From Phragmites australis (lineage: Eukaryota > Streptophyta > Magnoliopsida > Poales > Poaceae): 64,000 nt of DNA. Below, in pieces: positions 35,527 through 45,762 of this stretch (within the stretch, counting starts at the first letter, position 1; every line of letters starts with the position of its first letter). The stretch is from assembly GCF_958298935.1 (NCBI RefSeq), contig NC_084924.1, forward strand, positions 29,423,819 to 29,487,818, in the 5' to 3' direction. The position numbers and the translations under genes were made by a program. Under the pieces are notes generated by a model. It saw nothing but the letters and a program-made list of their open reading frames with translations. It did no database searches and was not told where the DNA came from.

Positions 35527-36914
35527 TGTCGGAGGATTAACTCCTGTCGTAGGGATCCCGAGAGACCCCTTTTTAGAGATTCGGCCGGGGGGATGATCCT
35601 GAATAAGTTCGTCGGAGAAATGAATGAGAGTAAATGCAACGGCCGGTGGTGGGGGATGAGGACCTAGTGCAAAAGGAAGTAAGTGCATCGGAGTTTAGAC
35701 AGGTTCGGGCCGCACAGGGGTGTAATACCCTACTCCTGTATGGATGCAATAACTGTCCTGAGGGAGATCTCTCAAGGATGTAGCTGGTTATAAGAAATAT
35801 GATCTAACTAAGAGCTTGAGGCTCTCTCTGCCTCCGCTAGAACTACGCTCTGCTCTTGCGCTTTGTGTTCGTCTATGGTTCGGCTTCTGATGCCTGTTCT
35901 CTGGTTCCGTCTTCGTTGTCCCTGTTGGCCTTCTTTGTCTATCCTTCACTTGTCCCTGTTCCTCTGTGCCACCGGCTCTTTTAAGCACTTGCCGGCTGCG
36001 ACATGCTCCGAACGGGAAGGAGGGGGGCACAAGTTCCAAGACGCCATCACTGGGAAAGGCGTCATCATTTCTTCTGGGCGAATTGACTGGAGGGTGGAAA
36101 AACGCCGCCCGCCCGGTCACCTATCAGTGTGGACACCCTGGCAACGGGCGCCATGGAGGAGGCCCACCGGGCAGCCGCAGAGCAACCCGGCGTGCCCGCC
36201 CTGTCTTGTTCCTCTGCCACAGCAGGGCGGCAGATGGAACGCGATCCTTGCGATGATACCGGCGATACGGGACGGGACCCGTGCAATTAATAGCCCCACG
36301 CCCCTCTGCCAAAGCATGGCAGGGACTGACGCTGCGGCGGGAGCAGTTGGATGTGTCAAGCCACGCACGCTCATTAAATGCGGCCTCGGACCTCTGACTG
36401 GCGGACACCTCATCGGTGGGCCCCTCGGGGGCCTTTTTGGGTCGTCGGGGAACTGAGTGCTCGGGGGTAATGTTCACCTCCCCGAGCACTCTCTCCCGAG
36501 CACTCTTGCACGATCCTTCGGGGAACCGAGTGCTCGGGAGCCGCCATGTGCAGCCCCGAGCGCTCTCTCCCGAGCACTCTTTGTGTGGAACCTCAGGGAA
36601 CCGAGCGCTCGGGGGCTGCTGCTCGCAGCCCCGAGCACTCTCTCCCGGTACTTTAGCTCTTCTGGTCATCGGGGGACTAGGGTGCTCGGGGGTGACCTGG
36701 CACGGGCCCGAGCACTTTTCTTTTTGGTACTTAGACTCCGCGGATCATCGGAGAACTGGGGTGCTAGGGGACTAATGACTGTGGCCCCGAGCACCTTCTC
36801 CCGGGACTCGAACTCTCCTTACCCCGCCGTAGAGACCTCGCGGGATGGCGACACATGGCGGATGGCTGGCCTGGCCTCGGGACTCAGGGACCCCCGGTTC
36901 TTGATACACCGACA
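35527..36914 (-). repeat. 3' LTR of element D
   Basis: Pairs with 48405-49866. The right half (36440-36800) contains alternating copies of GAGTGCTCGGGG and CCCCGAGCACTC, an inverted-repeat array. It lacks one roughly 75-base unit present in the other LTR. Confidence 0.92.
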
Positions 36915-36925
36915 GTAGCCCCCGG
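36915..36925 (-). other. Polypurine tract of element D
   Basis: Minus-strand CCGGGGGCTAC directly precedes the 3' LTR start TGTCGG. Confidence 0.65.
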
Positions 36926-37269
36926 AACTATTGGCAGGCGATGGCACGGAGACTGCGGATGGGCCCTTTGTCACGAACGAGGCCGAGGCCGGCGCGAACG
37001 CCACGAGGCAAGCTTTCAGAGGGTGGCCCCTCCGACTCGGGCCTTTGGTACGGCCCAACGGGGAGACGAATGGACGCGCGTTCACACAACTCCCGACGGG
37101 CATGACAATGGGACGGGCAGCACGCGCGGCTGCCGCGCAGATCGAGGAAAATGTGCCTGGCAACCACTGACACCGTACGACCAGTTGGAGATTCGCCTGG
37201 CAGTTTCGCTGATCGAGGAAACCGTCCTGCCGAGTTAGCCATTTCGGGAAATGTTTGAATTCTCTGAGG

Positions 37270-37276
37270 TATAAAG
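37270..37276 (+). promoter_or_regulatory. TATA box of the antisense gene in element D
   Basis: TATAAAG on the plus strand, in a GAGG-rich setting, 153 bases before the ATG at 37429. It lies inside element D but outside its LTR and points against the retrotransposon's transcription. Together with the intron and 3' end downstream it suggests an independent Pol II promoter. Confidence 0.55.
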
Positions 37277-37428
37277 GAGGGAGGGGAGCAGTCCGACCCC
37301 CTCTTTACGCCATCTTGCGATCCTATTCTCGTTTTGTTCGCGCTCCTGAGCCCTTAGAGTCCTTTAGGCGATCAGAGCGCTTCTCTCTCTTCCTCTCCAC
37401 CACCCGGACAACCTCCCCCTCCGACGAG

Positions 37429-40400
37429 ATGCCGAGAGCCATGGGAAGCCGCCGCGACAGGACTCCGGACGGCGTGTTGCCGGAGTCTCGCTTGAAGAAT
37501 GAGGAGGTAGCAGAGAAGGTCCGATAGCTGGTGGTCCCCGAGGGCCAGCAGGGGGCCTCGGTGGTGACGATGGCCAACTTCCCGCCGGCGACGACCATTT
37601 CCGGGCGCATCATCTTGTTCACATCCTTCGTGGCGGCAGGACTGGTGCCGCCGTTCTCGACGTTCTTCCTCCAAGTCCTCGACACCTACGGCGTGTAGTT
37701 GGTGCATCTGAGCCCCAACTCCGTCGTCGTGCTGGCGGTGTTCGCGCATCTATGCGAGATGTTCGTGGGAGTGGCGCCTTCGGTGACGCTTCTTCGACAT
37801 TTCTTCGTCCTGCGGCCGGCCGGGAAGAAGAGGGGGTACTCCACGGCGGACGTCGCGGGATGCTACAATCTTCGGCTGCGAGACGGCATGGGGGAGCGGT
37901 ACATCCCCCAGGTGCTGCGAAGCAAATGGGAGGATTGGTGGCGGGACTGGTTCTTCATCGACGTCGACCCCCATGACCGTCTCTCCCTACCAGACGTGGT
38001 GGCGGAGCCCCAGAAATCGATGTGGGAGGTGGCGCCGCCGGAGGACGCGAGGTTGGAGCCGGTGTTCGAGCGCATCAGATTCCTGCGCGACGCCGGGTTG
38101 ACCTCGGTGATGGTGGTGGCGGACTTCCTGCGCCGCCGCCTGGTGCCCCTGCGGGAGTAGGCCCGGCCGTGCTGGTACTACACCGGGCCCGAAGACATCA
38201 CCCGGACCAAAATCGGGGCAAGCTGGGACCTGGGCCCGGCGGCGCTGAGAGGCATGATCCGGGTGGTGACCGGCGTGGAGGACATGAGCCGGATGGAGCT
38301 CCCGTGGCCGGAAATGGCGCTCTGCGCCAACCCCGAGCGCGCGACGATCCTGGCGAAGCTGCCGGAGTTCGACGCCCAGGGGCTCGTCGACCGGCCGAGG
38401 AGCTGGAGCCCCAAGGCCCCCGAGCTCCCTGGGTTGGATGAGGCGGCCAGTGAGGGGGCCGCGAGTAGTCCGGTAGAGACCGGTGGCCCGGGCACCGCGA
38501 GCGGCGAGCCGCAGACCAGCGGTGGGGTCGCTGCGAGCAGTGGCCATCGCACCGGAGGAGGAGGCACCGCCGACAGCAGAGCGGAAGTGGCGCCGGAGGA
38601 CCGAGGGAAGCGCCCACGGCTTTACATTCCCGCGCAGGAGTCCTCGCCGTCGCCATCGGCGTCGGCAACGTTCCTGGTGCTGGAGCGGCGCTTCGTTCGG
38701 ATGGGGCCCGATCCAGCACCCAGAGATCGCGTGGTGGCCCCGCCGAGCCCCCGGCGGAAGAGGAGGAGGGAGGATTTCAGGCCGGCGCTGTCGGGCCCGG
38801 AGTTCAGGATCCCAGCTGCCAGGTGGCAATACCAAGGGATCGAGACCGAGTAAGTTTCGCTCTTCATTTCTTCCTGGGCGTGCTTCACCCGAACTAGACT
38901 TTGATCTTGATTTTCGTTTTTCTCCTGCAGACCGCCTACGGGCGCCGCCAAGGCTCAAGAAGCGCCGGCACCGGCGCTAGCGCCCGGGCCAAGCCGACCG
39001 GCGGAGCCGGGGCAGGCAAACGTGGCGATGGAGGTGGGGACGGCGGAAGCAGCGGCCGTGATAGAGCCAGTGGACGCGGCGGCCGTGACGGAGACGGCGG
39101 ACGCGGCTGCCGAGGCGGGGATGGCGGAAGCGATGGCCGAGGCGGGAACGGCGGACGCGCCGAACTCGCCGGGACCGGTGGACGTTATGGCCGAGAGGGC
39201 GTCGGCAGACGCGACGGCCGAGGCGGAGACACAGCCATCGCCCGAGCCCCCGGCGCCGGTCGAACCTACCCCGGGTGTGCTGAGCCCGGGGCGGATGATG
39301 GCGTCGCAACCTTCGGGGACCCCGAACCTCCTGGAGGAGGGCCGCGGGGAAACCAGCGCTCCACCGGTGCCCGGCCGGCCTGCCGACCATTTCTTGGTCG
39401 CGATTGAGTGCGTCCAGGTGGCGGTCGGGCGGCTGGGCACGGCGGTGGACGCGAAGGAGGAGCAGCTTGAGGCGGAGCGCGCCAGGCTAGACTCAGAGAG
39501 GGCGCAGCTTGCGACCGCCTGGCGTGCCTTCAAATCCCGCCTCGCCGCGCAATGCGCCGCCAACGAGGAAGAGCAAAGCGCTGTGGAGGAGGCCCGCGCG
39601 GCAGCAGAAGCTTTTGGAGGATACCGGCGCGGAGATCGTGTGGGAGCGGGAAGTTTTGGAGGGCGCCCGCGCAGAAGTTGCGCAGGAGCGAGAAGACGCT
39701 GCCCGCCTGGCCGAGGCATCATGGCAGAAAGCTGCCGAGGCCCTCGCCAGCGAGAGGCAGGTACAGGAGCGGGAGGTCCTCGAGGCTGACCTGACCTATC
39801 GGGAGGGCGAGGCCGACCGGGATCGCGTCGATTTCCAGCGTTGGGCAGCGAAGCTCCAGAACACCGAAGGGGACCACCGACGTTGGGCGGAGGACATCGT
39901 CCTCCGTGAATTGGACGCCGGAATCACGGCGGCGGACCTGGGCACCCGGGAGGACTTGCTGGCCCGCCAGGAGGATGAGGCTGCCAGGGCGACGGCGGCC
40001 GTTGCTGCCAGGGAGGAACAGATCACCAAGCACGAGGCGGAGCTGGCCGCCAGCGATTGAGCTCTGTCCAAACTGGTGGTGCAGGTGAAGCAAGCCGCCG
40101 GCCCTGCACCCGACGCTAGCTCTTCTGGCGCGGCCAGGGGCCAGGATCTCGAGGAGCAGCTGCAGACCGCGAAGGAAAAGCTCGAGGATGCCTTTGTCGC
40201 GCGGGTCAACCTGCAGCAGATGTTGGAGGACGTACTCCAGCGGATGCGGCGGTCCGTGGCGAGGGCCGGCCTTGGGCGGCTCGTCATGGACGAGAAGGGC
40301 GATGCCCCCGGACGACACGTCCTGGGACTCCAGCAAGTCTGCGAGCGCCTCGAGGCGCTGCCCTGGGCCGTCCAGGAGCTTGCAGCCCGGGAAGGATGCG

Positions 40401-40639
40401 GCTTGGCCCAGGCGGTGGCCGAACATGTTCTGGCCTGCTACCAGAGCAGAGACTCGAACTTCCCGCTGGAGCCAGCGTGGGAAGGAGTAGACGAAGCCGA
40501 GGGAGAGGCCGCCCGGGAAGCGGTTCGGAGCACTGCTACCGAGGTGGCGACCGGCTTCAAGCGGGAAGTGCCGCCGCCGCCAGCCCCCGGGGATGGACGT
40601 GACGACTCCGGCTCCGACGCCGACTCTGCCTCCGATTAG
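37429..40639 (+). pseudogene. Antisense gene in element D ('putative gypsy type transposon' protein), with intron
   Basis: A plus-strand gene opposite to gag-pol. Exon 1 (37429-38849) starts MPRAMGSRRDRTPDG and holds a domain I recognise as the plant 'putative gypsy type transposon' (Transposase_28) family: MANFPPATTISGRI, FTSFVAAGLVPPFSTFF, FFVLRPAGKKRGYS, WFFIDVDPHDRLSLPD and CWYYTGPEDI. Exon 2 (from 38931) encodes an Ala/Pro/Glu-rich stretch and then long heptad-like coiled coils (EEQLEAERARLDSERAQL; LEEQLQTAKEKLEDAF), ending DSGSDADSASD and TAG. Breaks: TAG at 37525, 37696 and 38158, TGA at about 40058, and a one-base frame change near 39605. The three TAG codons sit where relatives carry Gln or similar. 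Function unknown; such frames occur in Tat elements. Confidence 0.78.
38850..38930 (+). other. Intron of the antisense gene
   Basis: The donor is GTAAGT after CCGA, and the acceptor is TTTTTCTCCTGCAG. The 81-base intron is AT-richer than its flanks. Unspliced, the frame stops at once (TAA within the donor). Spliced, exon 1 phase 2 joins exon 2 and stays open for more than 200 codons. That frame restoration is strong evidence for a real intron. Confidence 0.8.
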
Positions 40640-40745
40640 GCTTTTTATAGTTTCTTCTTCTTTCATTGTTTTTGACTTGATGTAAATACGGGAGTGATCC
40701 CTCAGAAATGCTTGTATTCCCTTTGTAAATATAATGGAAGCTTTT
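40640..40745 (+). terminator. Putative 3' UTR and poly(A) region of the antisense gene
   Basis: The GC content drops sharply after the stop. T-rich tracts, TTGATGTAAATACG and TTTGTAAATATAATGG follow, typical of a plant polyadenylation region with loose near-upstream elements. No exact site can be assigned. Confidence 0.4.
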
Positions 40746-42313
40746 CTTTGGGCTCGCAACTCCGGCATTCTTGAGTACTGAGCGTTTCTTCTGATGTTTT
40801 GCCCTGAAGCCCCGAGGAGTACTCAGTCGGACCGTTCCCGACCTTTCCGTCCCTGAGAACGAAGTCGTCCCGATCGTCTTTCTTGGCGCGTTCAGCCCCC
40901 GAGCCCTCGCGAGTCCGCATCGACTAAGTCAAGAGACAAAGACACAAACTTACTTTCTCGGGAGATAGATCGATCCAGCACGGAACACGCCATGACCGGT
41001 GAATACTTTTCCATCTTGCGACCACTCAGTCAGCAGACCGGAGACACGCGCAGGCAGAAATGCGACCAAGAGTCCCCATGGCTCGGTGGTGCCCGGGCTT
41101 AAAACAGACCGGACCGAGCACCGATAGCCCGCCCCTGAGGCCTAAGCTCCGGACTACTCGAGCAGCTCGAGCGATAGGATTACCCAGGGCACCCAGGGAC
41201 TCGGTAGTGCTCGGGGCCCTTAAAAGCGGACCGAACACCACGACCACCATGAAGGATTTCGGTCGGACATTACCGCACGTACGGTACACCTTTCTACGGA
41301 CCGTTCTGTCGTTCTAGGAAAAAGTAGACACACGGTAGGGTTTTGTGCGCGAGGAGACTATCTCACCAGGCAGATTAGAATACGAGGGCCCCCCGAGGAA
41401 AACTCGGTAACAAAATATTATTGAATGTAGATTCGTCTGAATTTAACCACTCACCGGATAGCTGTTGGCCTTTCGGCCAACCGATCCAGGAGGGGCGTGC
41501 ACTCCGAGCTCGGGGTGCCCGGGACTTGGTTCCTGCAGCCGGGGCACCCGAGCATCAAGGGGCACACGAGGAAACCGGGGTCGGGTGATCTCAACCACTC
41601 ATGCTTAAGCGGTAGGACCACCCGATGACCCTTGGGGCCGAGCAGCGACCTGGGCATCGAGGCCCTCGCGGTTGAGCTGCTTTTACTTTGATTGTCGACC
41701 TGTGACTTAAGAGAAAATAGGGAATTTCTTTGCTTGGTGCGCTCTGTTAGTGCGGTATTTGTTATAGACTGTTCTCGTTTTCGACCCGAGACCTCTCAAA
41801 TACCCAGACCGGCGGACAAGAGCAGGCATAGGCATAACTCAGAGGTCCTATGGTTTGGTGACGCCCGGGTATGACAGACCAGACCGAGCACCGACAGCCC
41901 GCCCCTGGGGCCTGGGCTTCGGACTACTCGAGCAGCTCGAGCGATAGGATTACCCAGAGCGCCCAGGGACTCGGTAGTGCCCGGGAGCCTGCCACGACAC
42001 CGAACACCACAGCCTACCATGTCGGACGTAAGTTAGCGGAAACTGCCCGCACGCATACCAATTGGGATTCTTTTATCAGCGGGGAAAATGAGAGAGCGAA
42101 CTTTTTCTCGCACAATCGAGCATCTCACCAGACAGATTAAACATATGGAATCCAGAAAAGTGAAATTGACACAATGATTGTACATTAATATTCATACTGG
42201 ATTGATAATTTTTTACAAGGTTGGGTGACTTACCCAATTAGTGGTAGCCCCCGGTCAACTTGGGAGGGGGGGAAGCCCCTGGCCTGGTTGACCTGAGCCG
42301 CGAGCATGGCCAT
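40746..42313 (-). repeat. 3' noncoding region of element D with long direct repeats
   Basis: The region between the integrase stop and the antisense gene's 3' end. I see no coding frame. Two direct copies of a segment of about 175 bases lie at 41069-41248 and 41841-42012, sharing GACCGAGCACCGA, CTACTCGAGCAGCTCGAGCG, ATAGGATTACCCAG and GGGACTCGGTAGTGC. The embedded CTCGAGCAGCTCGAG is a perfect palindrome. Subrepeats between pol and the 3' LTR are common in Tat elements. Confidence 0.65.
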
Positions 42314-43618
42314 CTACGGGTAGAAATTGCGCAGGTGCTCGATATTCCACAGGTTGGGAAGCGGTTGCCCATCTTCAGCTGCCAACCTGAAAGAACCTTC
42401 TCGCGGGACCCCGATCACGATGAAGGGACCTTCCCACATAGGGGACAGTTTATTTCTTCCTTCGCGTGACTGGACGCGTCGGAGAACTAGGTCCCCCACC
42501 TCGAGAGACCGGGTCCGGACATGGCGCTGAGGGTATCGCCACAGACTTTGCTGGTACCGAGCCGCCCGGACGGTGGCACGCCGCCGGCGCTCCTCCAAGT
42601 AGTCAACGTCGTCGCGCCTCTGCTGCTCCTGTTCACCTTCTGAATAGGCTTGCACCCGAGGGGTGCCTAGGGTGAGCTCAGAGGGGAGGACCGCCTTAGT
42701 GCCGTAGACGAGGAAGAAAGGAGTCTCCCCGGTGGCGCGGCTTGGCGTGGTCCGATTTGCCCATAGCACGGCGGGCAGCTCGTCCACCCATCCCTTCCCG
42801 TGCTTTGCGAGCACGTCATAGGTCCGGGTTTTGAGGCCCTTCAGTATCTCCGCGTTGGCGCGCTCAACTTGCCTGTTACTCCGAGGATGAGCGACGGAGG
42901 CAAAGCAGAGCTTGATGTCGAGGTCTTCGCAGTAGTCCCCGAACAGGGCACTCGTGAACTGGGTGCCATTGTCAGTGATGATCCGGTTCAGGACGCCAAA
43001 GCGACTGGTGATGCCACGGATAAACTGGAGCGCCGTGTTCTTGGTCACCTTGATGACTGGGACAGCCTCCGGCCACTTGGTGAACTTGTCGATGGCGACG
43101 TAGAGGTACTCATAGCCCCCGACTGCTCGGGGGAATGGACCCAGAATGTCCAGCCCCCAGACCGCAAAAGGCCATGATAGGGGGATGGTGTGAAGAGCCT
43201 GAGCTGGCTGGTGAATCTGCTTTGCATGGAACTGGCACACCCTGCAGCGCCGAATCAGCTCGGAAGCATCCTGGAGAGCTGTAGGCCAGTAGAAACCTTG
43301 CCGGAAGGCCTTCCCGACCAACGTGCGGAACGATGAATGGCCACCGCACTCGCCCTCGTGGATCTCAGAGAGAATCTCGCCGCCTTCTGCCCGGAAGATG
43401 CATTTCAGGACGCCTCCTGCGCTACGCCGGTAGAGATCCCCATCTACTATGGCATAGCGTTTGGACTGCCGAGCAACTCTTTCAGCAGACGCCTCATCCC
43501 CGGGAAGGGACTTTTCCTTCAAGTACCCTCGGATGTCGTCCATCCACGAGGCATCTTGAGAACATTCAGCAAGTGCAGGGCACTCACCGGACGACGGCAC
43601 CCTGACGGGGCTTCCCAC
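42314..43618 (-). pseudogene. Integrase of element D
   Basis: A 434-codon minus-strand open frame. It has the zinc-binding domain (H...H near HEGECGGH, then CRVCQFHAK, residues about 88-130). The DDE core has Asp157 (VWGLDILGPF), Asp216 (IITDNGTQF) and Glu252 (RQVERANAEIL), spaced as in DD35E. The Tat-type C-terminus shows RTRSLEVGDLVLRRV, LSPMWEGPFIV and WNIEHLRNFYP before the stop. No chromodomain. It is one of the few full domains without a stop, but it belongs to a broken polyprotein, so it is listed as a pseudogene. Confidence 0.88.
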
Positions 43619-44016
43619 TGAGGGCGCCGCCGGGGTCCCCTGAATTGGGTTTGAGGTTTCCCTTCATCCTGTTCGGCAGGCAGGATGGAAGGCCGTGTGA
43701 GTCTTTCTTCAAAGCCTCCGGCAGGGACACGCGCACGGGTGGAGGCCAGGCGGGAGAGCTCGTCGGCTAGAGCGTTGTCGCGACGAGGGATGTACCGCAA
43801 CTCAAGGCCATCGAAGCGCCTCTCCAGCTTCCTGACTGCTGCCACGTACGCCGCCATTTGAGGATTCGTGCACTGGTACTCTTTGGACACCTGGTTGATC
43901 ACCAGCTGGGAGTCTCCCTTGGCCAGGAGGCGACGAATGCCGAGCCCCACCGCAGCTCGGAGGCCGGCGATGAGACCTTCATATTCCGCCATGTTGTTGG
44001 ATGCGCGGAACTACAG
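43519..44016 (-). pseudogene. Second (archaeal-type) RNase H of element D
   Basis: After the first RNase H the frame reads [21 protein letters not shown], then two TAG codons (about 44008-44016) and FRASNNMAEYEGLIAGLRAAV, GDSQLVINQV and RRDNALADELSRLAS. These are the Asp-Glu-Asp-Asp motifs of the additional RNase H that marks Tat elements. Both TAG codons sit where relatives carry Gln. The tail runs on into the integrase region with a frame overlap at 43519-43618. Confidence 0.82.
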
Positions 44017-45762
44017 CTACACAACGTACCGAAGTTCTTCACCCGTTGGAGAGGTGAGAACCACTCCGGCCCCCGCGCCTTTCAGCGAGAGGGAACCGTC
44101 GAAGTGCATGATCCAGTACCCGGGCGCATCGTGCCCGGGATATGCAGAAATCTCTTCGGGGACAACCTCGGGGACGGGTGTCCACTCTGCCACGAAGTCA
44201 GAGAGCGCCTGGCTTTTGATCGCCTGGCGACTGACAAAGTGTAGGTCGAATTCCGCCAGCTCCACCGCCCACTTGACAACACGCCCGGTGCCTTCTCGGT
44301 TCCGGAGGATGGGTCCCAGCGGATACGTGGTAACCACCGAGGCCTTGTGCGCTTGAAAGTAGTGGCGCAACTTTCGGGAAGTGATGAGCACGGCGTAGAG
44401 CAGCTTCTGAGCCTGGGGGTACCTTGTTTTGGCCTCCCGGAGGACTTCACTGATGAAGTACACCGGTCGCTGTACCCGGCGGGCCCGGACGGCGGCTTCA
44501 ACCGAGGGGCTGTTACAGCCCCCAGGCTTGGTGGCGTGGTCGAGGCTAACCGGGTGCTTGGGCTCGACTCCCTGGTCGGGAGGAGCAGAGCGCTCGGAAT
44601 CGACCCCCTGTTCGGGGGGAGCCAAGTGCTCGGGCTCGACCCCCTGCTCGGGGGGAGCCGCGAAGATGGGTGAGTGCCCGGGGGCGGCCGGGAGCTGGGA
44701 CCCGGCACCTGGCCCCGCGCACTCATCGCGCTCCACCACCAGCACCATGCTCACGATCTGAGGAGTGGCCGAAATGTAGAGCAGTAGGGGCTCGCCTTCG
44801 GAGGGAGCAACCAGCACGGGTGGTGAGGTGAGGTACTTTTTCAGATCGCGGAATGCCTGCACGGCCTTCGGTGTCCAGTCGAAACGACCGGTCTTCTTCA
44901 GAAGCTTGAAGAGGGGGAGCCCTCGCTCCCCAAGCTTGGAGATGAAGCACCCGAGGGCCGCCATGCAGCCGGCGAGATGCTGGACCTCTTTGAGTCGGGC
45001 CGGGGGTCGCATCTGCTCGATGGCCTGGATCTTCTCTGGATTGGCCTCGATCCCTCGGCCGGAAACCAAGAAACCGAGGAGCTTGCCCGCCGGCACCCCG
45101 AAGACACACTTCTCGGGGTTGAGCTTGAGGCGAGTGGTGCGGAGACTGTTGAAAGTCTCGGCAAGGTCCTCGAGTAGGGTGGCGCGGTCTCGGGACTTGA
45201 CCACAAGATCGTCGATGTAGGCCTCGACGTTGCGGCCAACCTGCGAGTTAAGGGTGATGCGAATGGTGCGCTGGAAAGAAGACCCAGCATTGCGCAAACC
45301 AAAAGGCATTGAAATATAACAATAAGTCCCCACCGAGGTGGTAAAGGCATTTTTTTCTTCATCCTCTACGGCCATGCGGATCTGGTGATAGCTAGAGTTT
45401 GCATCTAAAAAACATAAAAGATCACATCCCGCGGTTGCATCTACAATTTGATCTATGCGGGGCAAGGGAAAAGGATCTTTAGGGCAAGCCTTATTTAGAT
45501 CGGTGTAATCTACACACATGCGGAGCTTGCCGTTGGCCTTCGGGACGATAACTGGATTCGCCAGCCAGTCGGGGTGGAGGACCTCTCGGATGAATCCGGC
45601 GTCAAGGAGCTTGCTGACCTGCTCCCGGATGAACTCCTGGCGCTCAGGCACCTGCCGCCGGACCTTCTGCTTCACCGGGCGGGCATCCGGACGCACCGCC
45701 AAGTGATGCTCGATCACCTCCCTAGGGATCCCGGGCATGTCGGACGGTTGCCATGCAAACAC
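44017..45762 (-). pseudogene. Reverse transcriptase and first RNase H of element D
   Basis: A 581-codon frame. The reverse transcriptase shows [48 protein letters not shown] and the catalytic [10 protein letters not shown] (YIDD, residues 172-175). RNase H begins [22 protein letters not shown]. At residues about 338-418 (44508-44751) an extra Pro/Glu-rich block carries three copies of [14 protein letters not shown] units before the domain resumes with [21 protein letters not shown]. The N-terminus is cut by a frameshift from the protease frame near 45760-45820. Confidence 0.88.

Noticed and set aside
36124..36775. Frames rich in PSTLSRALL/SARECGPRAL repeats in both LTRs of element D
   Set aside because: They are translations of the GAGTGCTCGGGG array and are not conserved as protein.
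37987..39722. Long minus-strand frames (323 and 255 codons) opposite the antisense gene of element D
   Set aside because: They mirror the GC-rich exons. The plus-strand frame has recognisable domains, a splice junction that keeps phase and coiled coils; the minus frames have none.
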